A stretch of 64,000 bases of DNA from Sphingomonas sp. Leaf412 (GCF_001425405.1 NZ_LMQP01000002.1:484144-548143); one strand, 5' to 3'. Positions 1 through 7,595 are shown, numbered from the stretch's first letter. Notes: generated by a model from the sequence alone, not told the origin. Program-made: numbers and translations.

Positions 1-116
1 TCGTTGCGGTCGTCCCACTTGTCGGGGTTGACGAAGGCAAGGCGTCGGTTGCGGAGCGTGTCGATCGCTGATCCGATGCTCGTGAACCGCTTCAGATGGA
101 CCTGTCGCTTGGGCAT
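1..116 (-). CDS. DUF2971-type protein, N-terminal part (runs off left edge)
   Basis: Read on the minus strand from an ATG at 116, the first 38 codons give an open frame containing AIDTLRNRRLAFVNPDKWDD. That matches the usual start of DUF2971 proteins (A-I-x-x-L-x-x-R-x-L-x-F-x-N-P-x-x-[FW]-x-D). The rest of the gene lies outside the window. DUF2971 proteins have no established biochemical function and are common in mobile and defence-rich regions. The start sits only about 25 bases from a 5'-truncated SMP-30 gene on the other strand, so a rearrangement junction must lie close to the start and the normal promoter may be lost. The family call rests on one motif read by eye. Confidence 0.5.
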   Translation of the reverse strand, partial: MPKRQVHLKRFTSIGSAIDTLRNRRLAFVNPDKWDDRN

Positions 117-139
117 GTCGGCTTCTACCTCGCATTGAT

Positions 140-619
140 CCCGCGGGACACGGGTACGCGCTGCCGGATGGCAGCTCCATCCGCCAGGTGGTCTGGCCGA
201 TGGATGGCGCGAACGGGATCGCGCTCACCCCCGACAACTCGGCGCTGCTCGTGGTCGAGACCTTCAACCGCTACCTCTGGCGGTTCCCGATCACCGCGCC
301 GGGCGAGATCGCCCGCGACCCGCAATCGTTCATGCCGCACGGGGGCCACTTCGTCGCAGGTCCGGGCGGGCTGGGGAGCGTGGACAGCTTCTCCCTCGAC
401 AGCGCGGGCAACGCGGTGATCGCCGCCCCACTCGCGGGCGCGCTCTACGTGATCTCGCCCGAGGGCGCGATCGAGACCATCCCGATGCCCGACATGGCCC
501 CCACCAACACCTGCTTCGGCGGCGCGGACCTGGGCACGCTCTACGTCACCCTGGCGACGACGCAGCGCGTGCTGAGCATGCCGTGGCCGCGGCCCGGCCT
601 CCCGCTGAACTTCCAGTGA
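140..619 (+). pseudogene. SMP-30/gluconolactonase-like protein, 5'-truncated
   Basis: From about base 140 the frame reads a beta-propeller sequence typical of the SMP-30/gluconolactonase/LRE family: GYALPDGSS, the DGANGIALTPDN motif with its metal-site Asn and Asp, then GSVDSFSLDSAGN and GGADLGTLYVT near the end. About 160 residues are present, roughly the C-terminal half of the family's usual 290-300. Upstream the frame loses similarity and meets a stop at 83-85. A GTG at 188 is the only likely start and would leave out the first strands. Intact members hydrolyse sugar lactones or are Ca2+-binding lactonases; this copy is probably non-functional. The next gene, a pentenoate hydratase, follows after 22 bases, suggesting a former catabolic operon. 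Confidence 0.65.
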
Positions 620-641
620 CAGCGGGCGGGGTGCGCGGTCG

Positions 642-1445
642 ATGCGTCCGGATCGCCTCGTGAGTGCGACCGAGCGGCTCGCGCGACGGCTTCGTGATGC
701 GTACGGCTCTGGTCCGGTTGAGCCGCTGCGCGACGGCCTCGGTCCGACCGACGCCGCGGCGGCCTACGCGATCCAGGCGGCGAACACGCGGTTCTGGGCC
801 GCCGGCGGGCGGCGCGTCGTCGGGCGCAAGATCGGCCTGACCGCGCGAGCGGTGCAGTTCCAGCTCGGCGTGGACCAGCCGGACTACGGGGTGCTCTTCG
901 AGGACATGGCGAACCCGGACGGGGGCAGGCTGCGGCCATCGCGGACGCTCCAGCCCAAGGCCGAGGCGGAGGTGGCGCTGATCCTCGGGGCGGACCTCGA
1001 CGTGGTGGACGCGACGCGGGAGACGGTGGCGGCGGCGGTACAGGGGGTCGCCGCGGCCATCGAGATCGTCGACAGCCGCATCGCGGACTGGCGCATCTCC
1101 TTCGCCGACACAGTCGCCGACAACGGCTCGTCGGCCTTCTACGTCCTGAGCGATCGGGTGGTCCCGCTCGACGGCATCGACCTCTGGTCGTGCGGCATGG
1201 TGCTGGAGATCGACGGCGAGGTGGCCTCGGTGGGCGCGGGCGCCGCCTGCCTGGGCCATCCACTGGAGGCGGCCGCATGGCTCGCCCGCACGCTCGCGGC
1301 GTGCGGTGAGCCGCTGCGGGCCGGCGACGTCGTGCTGACGGGTGCCCTCGGGCCGATGGTGGCGCTCAAGGCCGGCGCGAGCGTCCGCGCGACCGTGGGC
1401 GGTTTGGGTTCGGTGGGGTTCCGGTTCGAGGAGGCGGGAGCGTGA
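642..1445 (+). CDS. mhpD: 2-keto-4-pentenoate hydratase (MhpD/BphE-like)
   Basis: A 267-residue protein of the fumarylacetoacetate-hydrolase-like hydratase family, near the usual 260. Recognisable motifs are VVGRKIGLT (about residues 60-68), [19 protein letters not shown] with metal-binding acidic residues, [10 protein letters not shown] and the C-terminal [11 protein letters not shown]. The family adds water to 2-hydroxypenta-2,4-dienoate to give 4-hydroxy-2-oxovalerate in meta-cleavage pathways for aromatics. It overlaps the following acetaldehyde dehydrogenase fragment by 4 bases (ATG at 1442), as in mhp/bph-type operons. The gene looks intact, but without aldolase and with a truncated dehydrogenase the pathway cannot be completed from this locus. 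Confidence 0.8.
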   Translation: MRPDRLVSATERLARRLRDAYGSGPVEPLRDGLGPTDAAAAYAIQAANTRFWAAGGRRVVGRKIGLTARAVQFQLGVDQPDYGVLFEDMANPDGGRLRPSRTLQPKAEAEVALILGADLDVVDATRETVAAAVQGVAAAIEIVDSRIADWRISFADTVADNGSSAFYVLSDRVVPLDGIDLWSCGMVLEIDGEVASVGAGAACLGHPLEAAAWLARTLAACGEPLRAGDVVLTGALGPMVALKAGASVRATVGGLGSVGFRFEEAGA

Positions 1446-1692
1446 GCCGCACCAAGGTCGCCATCATCGGGTCGGGCAACATCGGCACCGACCTCATGAT
1501 CAAGGTCATTCGCCTCTCCGAGGTGCTCGAGGTCGCGGCCTTCGTGGGCATCGACCCGGAGTCGGACGGGCTGAAGCGCGCCGAACGGATGGGCGTCCCG
1601 GTCACCGCGGGGGGCATCGACGGTCTGGTCGCGATGCCGGGGTTCGGCGAGATCGCCATCGTCTTCGACGCGACGTCCGCCGCCGCTCATCT
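1442..1692 (+). pseudogene. mhpF: Acylating acetaldehyde dehydrogenase, N-terminal fragment
   Basis: The first 83 or so codons read as the N-terminus of the acetylating aldehyde dehydrogenase that partners 4-hydroxy-2-oxovalerate aldolase. They include the Rossmann motif [30 protein letters not shown] and [11 protein letters not shown]. After about base 1692 the frame runs into unrelated sequence and continues only as a nonsense tail to 1957. The catalytic Cys and all of the C-terminal domain are missing, compared with a normal length of about 310 residues. The break coincides with the end of an opposite-strand gene fragment, so this is a recombination junction rather than a point mutation. 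Confidence 0.8.
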
Positions 1693-1924
1693 CCAGGCCG
1701 ATCTCACGGCCCGTCGGCCTTTCCGATCCGGTGGCGCGGATGATCGTGCCGCCGTCGGCCAGAACGGACCTCGCGTCCGGCGCCCGGCCACGGTGCACCG
1801 CGGTGACCTCCGCCGGCTCGCAGAACAGCTGGGTCGTCCTCCGCGATGCCAGAAGCGGGTCGTCACCAAGGAGGAGGTACATCCCCGCATCGACCCGGTT
1901 GAGTGGTATGTCGGCGTTGAACAT
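1692..1924 (-). pseudogene. N-terminal fragment of an unidentified protein
   Basis: On the minus strand an ATG at 1924, preceded by an AAGGACC ribosome-binding site, opens a frame of about 77 plausible residues ([20 protein letters not shown] and onward through [20 protein letters not shown]). At about 1692 the frame enters the antisense of the mhpF fragment and similarity to any protein-like pattern stops. The arrangement of a short hydrophobic strand followed by a 'LF-x-E-P-x-E-V' segment weakly recalls the N-terminus of aminodeoxychorismate synthase component I, but I do not regard that as an identification. It is best read as a start region cut off at the same junction that truncates mhpF. 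Confidence 0.35.
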
Positions 1925-2067
1925 TGGCCTGGTCCTTCGGATTGCGGAGAGCGGTGAATGCGGGATCCCTGATTTGAGCAGGGAAGCGGATGTCGACGGG
2001 CCGGCGAGGGACGGCGCGGATTGAAGACGAGTCTTTCTGGCGCGGACGATGCCGAGGGCAGGCCGAC

Positions 2068-2547
2068 CTACATCATGGTCTGTTGCTCGATGTCCTCGGG
2101 CAGTTGGCGCGCGGCCTCGCGGAGGAGGGCCTTCGCGCGTAGCGCCCCCTCGGCGTGGTCGTCCGGCCTGCCCAGGAGCGCGACCAGCGAATTGCCGTCG
2201 TAAGTGAAGCTGACTTCGGGATCGTCGGTGAGGACGTAGAGCGGGCCGGTGGCGGTTGACGCGTACAGCCGGCAGTTCGGCCAAATCCGCAGCTCGCCGT
2301 CCCGCATCTCCTCGACGAAGATCTCCGACGGCCCCTTCCACTCCTTACCGGGCCGAAACCCGAACCCCAGCACGTCGAACTTCATGTCCGGGTTGGGCAT
2401 CGCGATCTTCTTGCCGGGCATGGCGGGTCCGCAGGCGAGCATCAGGCGGCGGCGGTTCGGACGCAGGTCGGTCGAGAACACCCGCGTCATCAGGATGCTT
2501 GCCGCGAGCGCGAACTTCTGACTGACCCTTACGTCGATCTTCTTCAT
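2068..2547 (-). CDS. Hypothetical protein, 159 aa
   Basis: The start at 2547 is supported by a GGGAGGAAAAT ribosome-binding site directly upstream. The product has a basic N-terminus (MKKIDVRVSQKFALAASI) without a clear signal peptide, a central FDVLGFGFRPGKEWKGPSEIF segment, an LYVLTDDPEVSFTYDG segment and an acidic, Gln-rich end. I recognise no family or catalytic motif. Its promoter must lie in the 70 bases between the start and a comM remnant at 2618, that is, across a rearrangement boundary. It is probably cargo of whatever element brought the left-edge gene fragments here. Confidence 0.5.
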   Translation of the reverse strand: MKKIDVRVSQKFALAASILMTRVFSTDLRPNRRRLMLACGPAMPGKKIAMPNPDMKFDVLGFGFRPGKEWKGPSEIFVEEMRDGELRIWPNCRLYASTATGPLYVLTDDPEVSFTYDGNSLVALLGRPDDHAEGALRAKALLREAARQLPEDIEQQTMM

Positions 2548-2587
2548 ATTTTCCTCCCGAACTGATCTTCAACAGGCCTTATCAACA

Positions 2588-2617
2588 GGATTCTGGCTAT
2601 GGAGTGTAGCCATATCC
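2588..2617. repeat. Compound inverted repeat abutting the comM remnant
   Basis: GGAT (2588-2591) and TGGCTA (2594-2599) are mirrored by TAGCCA (2607-2612) and ATCC (2614-2617) around a 7-base loop. The structure ends exactly where recognisable comM coding sequence begins at 2618. Its position makes it a candidate terminal or recombination site of the element that removed the first half of comM. It could equally be a terminator by-product. Confidence 0.4.
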
Positions 2618-2712
2618 AACCTGCTGTTCGTCGGTCCGCCGGGCGCGGGAAAATCGCTGATGGCATCATGCCTGCCCGGTATCCTTCCGCCATTGGACCC
2701 CGCGGAGGCGCT
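2618..2712 (+). pseudogene. comM: comM (yifB) internal fragment, left of the IS1595 insertion
   Basis: These 95 bases encode NLLFVGPPGAGKSLMASCLP (Walker A, GPPGAGKS) followed by GILPPLDPAEAL, the AAA+ core of ComM, a Mg-chelatase-like helicase that acts in natural transformation. The frame joins exactly with the piece at 6651 when the transposon and one copy of the 8-bp duplication are removed. The N-terminal half (LonC/ChlI-like domain, about 200 residues) is absent: upstream of 2618 the reading frame is unrelated. The gene is therefore interrupted twice. comM is an established integration hot spot, for example for AbaR islands in Acinetobacter. Confidence 0.85.
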
Positions 2713-2736
2713 CGGCATTATGTAGCAAATGCACCA
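2713..2736 (+). repeat. Left terminal inverted repeat of the IS1595 element
   Basis: Twenty-four bases beginning CGGCATTATGTAGC and ending ATGCACCA. It is the exact reverse complement of 6627-6650 and is preceded by the 8-bp duplication GAGGCGCT at 2705-2712. Confidence 0.92.
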
Positions 2737-2855
2737 ACGCGATTACGGACGCCCGCCCCGACGGCGACGAACGTATCGCAGACGGTGACGAGGCTCATAC
2801 CGCCGCTCCGACAGGAGCTTAGAGCGTGTCTCTGATTTTTTCGATCCTGCTTGCG

Positions 2856-3770
2856 CTAGGTTGCATAGCCAGCGAACCCGTGAGCCAAGCCCATCGCAAC
2901 GTTTTGTTGACTCGGTGGATCCGTTGGATCGATCAAGTAATCGTCGCGCCGGGCATCGTGTATATTCCACGCTCGCGCCGTGATACGCTTTGTTTTACTG
3001 AAAACAGTCTCGTACACAGCAACAACGTACACCACGTAGCCGCTCAGCCCTTCATGGCCAGCCGTGTTTTCTCCCGTGGTATGCCTCTCAAAGTCATCAC
3101 TTGGGAATATAATATAGTCAGACCAATCGAGGTCGCCGGAAAAGAAATCGTCTCGTATACGATCTACCTCCTGAACCAACTTCCCGGTCGTAGTGATCGC
3201 AAGAAAATAAGACAAGTTGAGGGCAGGTGTCGAACCTTTGTTGCGGAACTTAACCAAGGCCCGAACAAAGTCTCCTGCAAATGGAGAATGTCTCATATTA
3301 AGATCAAGGCTGATGTCGACCCAAGCACGCATCTGGGCCTCAACCCCATCGGCCGCAATTTGATTGGCGATCTTGGCTTGTTTCAAGGCGAGTTCGGTTT
3401 GACTAAGCGAGCGCAGCAAGAAAGCCAAACCGGCAAGACTCAGGACGGCACCTATAACGCTCAGGTAGTTGGACCAGGCAGCAGAGCTCGCCGCTTTTTC
3501 AGCGGCAATAGCAGCGCGCCATTGAGCGCACAGATCGGCGCTATCATGATCCTTAGCGCTGTAGCAGCGATTGGATTCTACAATGGGATATGCGGCAAAC
3601 CCCGAATCGAGTGGCTTCGTTGCATAACGCTTTGCGGAAGCATGGGGCTTTTGTGTCTGCTCGTATGGCTTACTAGTCCACTCGCCACCTATAGCTAAGC
3701 CTGCGCCGAACGGGATCGCTACTAGTCCAAAGATAGCCGCAACGATGAGACTTCGATCGCTTCTAGGCAT
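2856..3770 (-). CDS. Cargo protein with two predicted membrane segments, 304 aa
   Basis: The product begins with a hydrophobic stretch (IVAAIFGLVAIPFGAGLAIG, about residues 9-28) and has a second one around residues 100-120 (YLSVIGAVLSLAGLAFLL). A charged helix (TELALKQAKIANQIAADG) and a C-terminal soluble domain of about 180 residues follow. The layout of two N-terminal helices plus a cytoplasmic or periplasmic domain is common in hypothetical proteins of mobile elements. I recognise no catalytic motif. Its 5' end overlaps the 3' end of the DUF6471 gene by 49 bases, so the two are probably co-transcribed away from the transposase. Base composition is clearly AT-richer than the flanking chromosome. 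Confidence 0.65.
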   Translation of the reverse strand: MPRSDRSLIVAAIFGLVAIPFGAGLAIGGEWTSKPYEQTQKPHASAKRYATKPLDSGFAAYPIVESNRCYSAKDHDSADLCAQWRAAIAAEKAASSAAWSNYLSVIGAVLSLAGLAFLLRSLSQTELALKQAKIANQIAADGVEAQMRAWVDISLDLNMRHSPFAGDFVRALVKFRNKGSTPALNLSYFLAITTTGKLVQEVDRIRDDFFSGDLDWSDYIIFPSDDFERHTTGENTAGHEGLSGYVVYVVAVYETVFSKTKRITARAWNIHDARRDDYLIDPTDPPSQQNVAMGLAHGFAGYAT

Positions 3771-3952
3771 TGGACAAGGAACACCGCTGTAAATTTACCA
3801 CGGCTTAGCTTGTTCCTGATGTTCGGCTCCGAGTCCATGACGCCGATGTCCGCCAGCTTTCCGGCAAGCTGCGCGTAGGTCACACCCTTCCGCTTCAGTT
3901 CGGCTTTCAACATGGCGCTAACGCGCCGCTCCCATGTCAGCTCATCCGTCAT
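3722..3952 (-). CDS. DUF6471-type small protein
   Basis: A 76-residue protein (from ATG 3952; an in-frame ATG at 3964 adds 4 residues) reading MTDELTWERRVSAMLKAELK, then KGVTYAQLAGKLADIGV and NIRNKLSRGKFTAVFLVQCL. This is the helix-turn-helix-like pattern of DUF6471, in which a WE-x-x-V-x-x-x-L-K start and an N-x-x-N-K-x-x-R-G-x-F motif are typical. Such proteins look like small DNA-binding regulators and are found in mobile elements. It is divergent from the transposase (4039), so it may act on the shared intergenic region at 3953-4038. Regulation of transposition is an inference. Confidence 0.65.
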   Translation of the reverse strand: MTDELTWERRVSAMLKAELKRKGVTYAQLAGKLADIGVMDSEPNIRNKLSRGKFTAVFLVQCLEAIEVSSLRLSLD

Positions 3953-4038
3953 AAATGCCATCATACGCGATACGTTTGTGCTTGTACACAGTGCCTATTC
4001 GTACTACATACGATGCATAGGCATCGCAGGTAGTGACA

Positions 4039-4995
4039 ATGCAGCACTTTCTTCTCTCTTCCAAGGCTCGGACGCTCAGCCTCAAGGCCGTGTTCCGTAT
4101 GGGCGAGGATGCCGCTTACGAGTGCTTCCGGCAGATGCGCTTCCACGAGACGGACGGCGAGGCCGTGTGCCCGCGTTGCGGCTGCTATGAGGTGTACAAC
4201 ATCACCACCCGTCGCCGCTTCAAGTGCGTTGCATGCCATCACCAGTTCAGCGTCACCAGCGGCACGATCTTCGCCAGCCGCAAGCTCTCGTACACGGACC
4301 TACTCGCCGCGATCGTCATCTTCGTAAACGGCGCTAAGGGCGTGTCGGCGCTGCAAGTCAGCCGCGATCTGGACGTGCAATACAAGACGGCATTCGTCCT
4401 CTCGCACAAGCTGCGCGAGGCGATGGCGCTTGAGCTTCGCGACCGTCAGCTCGACGGTGTTGTCGAGATCGACGGCGCCTATTTCGGCGGATACGTGAAG
4501 CCTGAGAACGAGAAGGCCGACCGCAAGGATCGCCGCCTCGCCATGAACCGCACCGGCAAGCGCCAGTGCGTCGTCATCATGCGCCAGCGCAACGGCAAGT
4601 CGCTTCCCTTCGTCGTTCGCAACGAGGGCGATGCTGTCCCGTTCGTCCGCGATCACGTCGGAACGCTTACCACGATTCACGCCGACGGAGGTACCGGCTG
4701 GGACGCCCTGCACGCTGGCTGGGATACGAAGCGCGTCAATCACTCCGTCCGCTTCTATGATAAGGGCGCATGCACCAATCAGGCGGAAAGCTACTTTTCG
4801 CGCTTGCGCCGCATGGAAGTCGGCACGCACCACCATATCGCGGGGCCGTACCTCAACGATTACGCGGGCGAGGCTTCGTGGCGCGAGGATTACCGCCGCG
4901 TCGACAACGGCGCGCAAGCGGCGATAGTCACACGCGCCGCTATGGTGTCGCCGGTGTCGCGCAAGTGGGCAGGGTATTGGCAGCGGGCGGCTTGA
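4039..4995 (+). CDS. tnpA: IS1595-family (ISXO2-like) transposase
   Basis: A 318-residue transposase. The N-terminus has a zinc ribbon (CPRCGCYEVYNI, then CVACHHQFSVTSGT, residues about 45-75). The catalytic domain shows VVEIDGAYFGG (first Asp), a second Asp in TTIHADGGTGWD and the NQAESYFSRLRRME block with the final acidic residue. These are the DDE-type landmarks of the ISXO2-like family. ATG 4039 is preferred over an in-frame GTG at 4033 because family members usually start M-x-Q-H-F-L-L-S. The gene is complete and lies inside matching inverted repeats, so the element may be active. Downstream, 5066-5166 contains a structured RNA. Confidence 0.92.
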   Translation: MQHFLLSSKARTLSLKAVFRMGEDAAYECFRQMRFHETDGEAVCPRCGCYEVYNITTRRRFKCVACHHQFSVTSGTIFASRKLSYTDLLAAIVIFVNGAKGVSALQVSRDLDVQYKTAFVLSHKLREAMALELRDRQLDGVVEIDGAYFGGYVKPENEKADRKDRRLAMNRTGKRQCVVIMRQRNGKSLPFVVRNEGDAVPFVRDHVGTLTTIHADGGTGWDALHAGWDTKRVNHSVRFYDKGACTNQAESYFSRLRRMEVGTHHHIAGPYLNDYAGEASWREDYRRVDNGAQAAIVTRAAMVSPVSRKWAGYWQRAA

Positions 4996-5065
4996 CGAAA
5001 TTTGACCAACGCCGAAAACGATTCGTGCGTGCGATCCTACTTCGGTATATATGGAGGGTTCCGAA

Positions 5066-5166
5066 GCACCTCGCCTTCTCAAGCGAGGTGCCCAGGAACG
5101 GCTCGGCTGAGCGCCCTTCTTGTGCAACCCTTACCTACGGGTGAGGATAGAAAGCGTCTAGCCGAG
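5066..5166 (+). ncRNA. Structured RNA resembling phage C4 antisense RNA
   Basis: Three nested or adjacent stems are visible. Hairpin 1 pairs GCACCTCGC (5066-5074) with GCGAGGTGC (5083-5091). A long stem pairs CTCGGCT (5102-5108) with AGCCGAG (5160-5166) and continues with CGC/GCG across G-U pairs. Inside it CCTTACC (5129-5135) pairs with GGTGAGG (5140-5146) around a TACG loop. The unpaired core reads TTGTGCAAC and GATAGAAAGC. This layout resembles the C4 antisense RNA of phages P1/P7, which represses translation of the downstream antirepressor. Here too an antirepressor-like gene starts 38 bases downstream. The match is from memory of the motif; a covariance-model search (Rfam C4) would decide. 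Confidence 0.5.
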
Positions 5167-5204
5167 TTGAGCATCACCTCAACCCATTGAAAAGGCTAGA
5201 TAAT

Positions 5205-6119
5205 ATGACGAATTTAGTGCCACAGAGCATCACCCGAAAGCAGTACAATCTTGATCTGGAGATCGAGGTTGAGCGGGAAGTGGACGGTATCGGAATGGGC
5301 GTCCTTAGTGACGGCTCGCCATTCCTTAATATTCGTGGGCTTGCGAGCATGTGCGGCGTCGATAGCTCGATGATTACCCGCATTACTGGCGATTGGATCG
5401 CTACACCGTTGAAGCCGCGGGAACAGAAAATCCGCGAGCTTGTACGTGCGCAGGGTTCCGATGACGCGGTAGCATTTATCGCCATCGAAAAAAACGGTAC
5501 AATCAATCACATCATTCCATCCGCCGTATGCATGGCTGTGCTGGAATATTATGCCTTTGAGGCGAAAACCTCTAGCGACAAGGCGGCGCAAAGCTATCGC
5601 ATTCTAGCGCGGAAAGGATTCCAACAGTTTATATACGCCCAAGTTGGTTATAATCCGAGTGGAGCGCCGAGTGTTGCTTGGCAGCAATTTCACGACCGCG
5701 TTTCTCTTGTTTATCACACCGTCCCAGACGGATACTTTAGTATCTTCAAGGAGGTGGCCGACATTATCGTAACTATGATCCGTTCCGGCGCAAAAATCGG
5801 TAAGGACTTTATCCCGGATATCAGCGTGGGGATGGCTTGGGCGAAGTACTGGAAGGCAGAAAATCTTGAAGTGCTGTTCGGCGAACGACGACGCTATGAG
5901 CACAACTACCCAGAGTATTTTCCCCAAGCACTTTCCAACCCACAGCCTGCCTACTGCTACCCAGATGACGCCCTAGCCGAATTTCGCAAATGGGTGCGAG
6001 ATTTGTATCTGGATCAGCAGATGCCGAAGTATTTGGAGAGCAAGGTGCGCGAAGGCAAGCTGCCCGCTCCGGCGGCTACAGCGGCAATCGCCGCCTTCAA
6101 ACCTAAGCTAATCAAGTGA
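5205..6119 (+). CDS. Antirepressor-like cargo protein, 304 aa
   Basis: The start at ATG 5205 is favoured over an upstream TTG (5187) because AAAAGG lies 8-13 bases before it. The N-terminal part contains GVLSDGSPFLNIRGLASMCG followed by VDSSMITRIT, the pattern of a small DNA-binding or BRO/antirepressor-type domain ('G-x-x-x-L-x-x-L-x-G-V'). The C-terminus is helical and charged (LAEFRKWVRDLYLDQQMPKY). No catalytic residues are evident. The placement directly after a C4-like RNA fits antirepressor genes, but the family is not certain. Its AT-rich codon use contrasts with the chromosome. A role in cross-talk with resident phages is inference. Confidence 0.5.
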   Translation: MTNLVPQSITRKQYNLDLEIEVEREVDGIGMGVLSDGSPFLNIRGLASMCGVDSSMITRITGDWIATPLKPREQKIRELVRAQGSDDAVAFIAIEKNGTINHIIPSAVCMAVLEYYAFEAKTSSDKAAQSYRILARKGFQQFIYAQVGYNPSGAPSVAWQQFHDRVSLVYHTVPDGYFSIFKEVADIIVTMIRSGAKIGKDFIPDISVGMAWAKYWKAENLEVLFGERRRYEHNYPEYFPQALSNPQPAYCYPDDALAEFRKWVRDLYLDQQMPKYLESKVREGKLPAPAATAAIAAFKPKLIK

Positions 6120-6147
6120 AACATAGGGCGGGGAGTGCGACCCCGCT

Positions 6148-6582
6148 CTATTTTACGATCTGCCACAGGCCCCAGAATCCTGCGTCACCTTCAGTAGAGG
6201 ACGCCCGGCCAAGCTCCCGTTGACGACGCAGACAGCACGCCACCCGCTTCCCCATGCTGTTCAGCGCGGCGGTATCAGCCTGTAGGCCTCGCTCCACGAC
6301 CATCCGCTCCGCTATCTCCCGCGTCGTCATGGGGGCGCGTGCGGTGCGCAGGATCGACAGCACCATACGCGCCATCTCGCCACGTTTCGACCAGTCGGCA
6401 GGCGGGCGGAACACCTTGGACTTGATCGCTTCCACCGCCATGTCAGGCGCAACGATGCGCAGCGTGGCATCAATATGCTCTAGGTCCGCCGCCAGCTTGC
6501 GTAGCGCCTCGTGCGTCCGCTCAATCTCGCCTGCCACCTGCGCTCGCTTCTTCGCGAGGCCTTCCACCATGTAGTCCGTCAT
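6148..6582 (-). CDS. Winged-helix-like cargo protein, 144 aa
   Basis: The N-terminal 50 residues are a charged helix or coiled coil (KKRAQVAGEIERTHEALRKL). The C-terminal half reads like a winged helix-turn-helix used in small regulators: WSKRGEMARMVLSILRTA, then APMTTREIAERMVVERGL and a terminal FWGLWQIVK. It faces the antirepressor-like gene convergently and its start lies 45 bases from the right inverted repeat. It is likely a cargo regulator of unknown target. No signal peptide or enzyme motif is present. Confidence 0.6.
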   Translation of the reverse strand: MTDYMVEGLAKKRAQVAGEIERTHEALRKLAADLEHIDATLRIVAPDMAVEAIKSKVFRPPADWSKRGEMARMVLSILRTARAPMTTREIAERMVVERGLQADTAALNSMGKRVACCLRRQRELGRASSTEGDAGFWGLWQIVK

Positions 6583-6626
6583 ACGATGACACTACGCACT
6601 ACGGGCGATTACATCTATCCGTGTGC

Positions 6627-6650
6627 TGGTGCATTTGCTACATAATGCCG
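6627..6650 (-). repeat. Right terminal inverted repeat of the IS1595 element
   Basis: Exact reverse complement of 2713-2736. It is followed directly by the second copy of the 8-bp target duplication GAGGCGCT (6651-6658), after which the comM frame resumes. Confidence 0.92.
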
Positions 6651-7442
6651 GAGGCGCTGGAGGTCAGCATGGTGCAGTCGGTCGCGGGTGCGCTGCCCGG
6701 CGGCACGCTGACACGCACCCGACCGTTCCGCAGTCCCCACCATTCCGCCAGCATGGCCGCGCTGACCGGGGGCGGGCTGCGCGTGAAGCCGGGGGAGGTC
6801 AGCATGGCGCACATGGGCGTGCTGTTTCTGGATGAGCTGCCCGAATTCCAGCGCGCCGTCCTCGATTCGCTGCGCCAGCCGCTCGAGACGGGCACCGTGT
6901 CCGTGGCGCGGGCGAATGCGCATGTGACCTATCCGGCGCGGGTGCAGTTGATCGCGGCGATGAATCCGTGCCGGTGCGGGCATCTGGGCGATGCGGGCCT
7001 CGCCTGCGCGCGCGCGCCGAAATGTGCGGCGGATTATCAGGCGAAGGTATCGGGGCCGCTGCTCGACCGCATCGACCTGCACGTCGAGGTCGCGGCGGTC
7101 AGCGCGGCGGACCTGTCGCTGCCGCCGCCGGCGGAAGGATCGGCGGAGGTCGCCGCGCGGGTCGCGGCGGCGCGGGCGGTGCAGGCGGCGCGGCACGGGC
7201 GGGACGGGCCGCGGACCAACGCCGAACTGGACGGCGACGCGCTCGAGCGCTTCGCCACGCCCGACGAGGCGGGACGCGCGTTGCTGGCGCAGGCGGCGGC
7301 GGCGATGCACCTGTCGGCGCGCGGTTATACCCGCATCCTGCGGGTCGCGCGGACGATCGCCGACCTCGCGGGGGCGGAGACGGTCGGGCGGATGCAGGTG
7401 GCGGAGGCGTTGAGTTATCGGCGTCAGCCGCCGCGCAACTGA
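6651..7442 (+). pseudogene. comM: comM (yifB) C-terminal part, right of the IS1595 insertion
   Basis: The frame resumes as EALEVSMVQSVAG and continues through FRSPHHSASMAALTGGG, the Walker B segment GVLFLDELPEF, the MNPCRCG zinc-type Cys motif, GPLLDRIDLHVEV and the helical C-terminal lid (YTRILRVARTIADL) to a stop at 7442. This is the complete C-terminal 264 residues of a roughly 500-residue ComM. It has no start signal of its own and its Walker A lies on the other side of the transposon. It should therefore be inactive. ComM loss reduces recombination of incoming DNA during natural transformation in species where this has been tested. Confidence 0.88.
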
Positions 7443-7536
7443 CGGGCCGGTTGCCTCCGCATCCGTTTTACGCTAGGCGCCGCGGCACGTTCCGACGTTG
7501 AACGCATTCGACACGTGCCCCAAGTGGTACACGCTG

Positions 7537-7567
7537 GCCGGCGAGGTTTCGCCCGCCGGCGGTTTTT
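7537..7567 (+). terminator. Rho-independent terminator between comM and ffh
   Basis: GCCGGCG (7537-7543) pairs with CGCCGGC (7554-7560), followed by GG and five T. It isolates ffh from upstream transcription and ends 29 bases before the ffh start. Confidence 0.6.
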
Positions 7568-7595
7568 GCGTTCGGCCCGGTGGGAAGGATTGTGG

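Larger units (their letters stand above)
2713..6650. mobile_element. IS1595-family cargo transposon (3,938 bp) inside comM
   Basis: The element is delimited by 24-bp perfect inverted repeats (2713-2736 and 6627-6650, starting CGGCATTATG). On both sides stands the same 8-bp sequence GAGGCGCT (2705-2712 and 6651-6658), the duplication length known for IS1595. Inside are an ISXO2/IS1595-type transposase, a membrane protein and a DUF6471 protein on the minus strand, an antirepressor-like gene with a C4-like RNA, and a small winged-helix-like protein. Cargo genes are AT-richer than the neighbourhood (for example 2856-3770). Some IS1595 subgroups are known to carry passenger genes. Perfect repeats and duplication imply a recent insertion. 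Confidence 0.9.

Noticed and set aside
4300..5127. 275-codon minus-strand frame in the transposase gene
   Set aside because: Antisense to tnpA, which has clear DDE and zinc-ribbon motifs; the antisense product shows no family.
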